From Candidatus Gemmiger faecavium (GTDB taxonomy: Bacteria > Bacillota > Clostridia > Oscillospirales > Ruminococcaceae): a DNA stretch of 64,000 bases. The notes beneath the pieces were generated by a model. That model saw only the letters and a program-made list of their open reading frames with translations, made no database searches and was not told where the DNA came from. The stretch lies in contig DXFO01000038.1 in the NCBI GenBank assembly GCA_019114415.1, positions 57,366 through 121,365 of the forward strand, written 5' to 3'. Positions 63,946 to 64,000 of this stretch are shown here, in pieces (position 1 is the first letter of the stretch; every line of letters starts with the position of its first letter). The translations under genes were made by a program, and so were the position numbers.

Positions 63946-64000
63946 TTATCCCTTGTTTTCCGCTCTTCTCATCTCCTCATCAAACTTCAGGATGAGAAAA
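63946..64000 (-). CDS. C-terminal end of an unidentified gene (cut by the window)
   Basis: Minus-strand frame reading LILKFDEEMRRAENKG and then TAA, open to the window edge and followed 2 bases later by a terminator hairpin. That position supports a genuine gene end. Too short to assign a family. Confidence 0.35.
   Translation of the reverse strand, partial: FLILKFDEEMRRAENKG

Overview
The window looks like a chromosomal segment of a Gram-positive, spore-forming member of the Clostridia, most likely Oscillospiraceae/Ruminococcaceae. The basis is the SpoIIGA-sigma E-sigma G cluster, a SpoIIIE-type FtsK, Rex, formate-tetrahydrofolate ligase, a MetH split from its reactivation domain, good AGGAGG ribosome sites and a moderately high GC content (judged by eye). 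Taxonomy is inference. The content is mostly core genome; I see no rRNA, prophage, CRISPR array or intact insertion sequence.

Layout. 0-2 kb: tail of a YtrA-like GntR/ABC operon and a zinc-ribbon protein. 2-4.6 kb: coaX converging on guaB. 4.6-5.2 kb: a non-coding stretch with a strong promoter and a candidate small RNA. 5.2-11.8 kb, minus strand: dagK-type kinase, lon, engB, methyltransferase, hslO, acyl-ACP thioesterase. 12-17.4 kb: two membrane proteins, a MerR regulator, tRNA-Arg/His/Gln, and a MarR-controlled MATE pump with a large inverted repeat over its promoter. 17.4-25 kb: a LacI-controlled accessory locus with a lipoprotein, two permeases, two different ATPases and a cytoplasmic sulfatase-family enzyme. 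25-26.4 kb: an AT-rich acetyltransferase and debris beside the tmRNA gene. 26.4-39.1 kb, minus strand: tepA-like peptidase, ftsK, an anchored metallo-beta-lactamase-fold protein, metF, a MetH-activation protein, metH, SRP RNA, dnaX, ybaB, recR, smpB, ssrA. 39.3-46.6 kb: rex, tdk, an AraC regulator, a degenerate PAS-GGDEF-EAL protein, a glycosyltransferase and fhs. 46.7-53.5 kb: a membrane protein, a histidine-less HPr-like protein, tex, yfhO and a YfbR-like phosphohydrolase. 53.5-61.9 kb: dusB, polA, tsaD, spoIIGA, sigE, sigG. 62-64 kb: a Big2/CAP lipoprotein, a CAP-domain remnant and a cut-off gene end.

How it fits together. metF, the activation protein, metH and fhs serve one-carbon metabolism and methionine synthesis. 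smpB with ssrA forms the trans-translation pair. spoIIGA, sigE and sigG belong to the sporulation sigma cascade. The most system-like accessory region is 17.4-25 kb. Its two ATPases carry complementary losses (H-loop His in one, LSGGQ signature in the other), so only one of the two ATP sites of a heterodimer would be canonical. The linked enzyme has a CxPxR formylglycine motif and no signal peptide, which suggests import of a small sulfate or phosphonate ester followed by cleavage in the cytosol.
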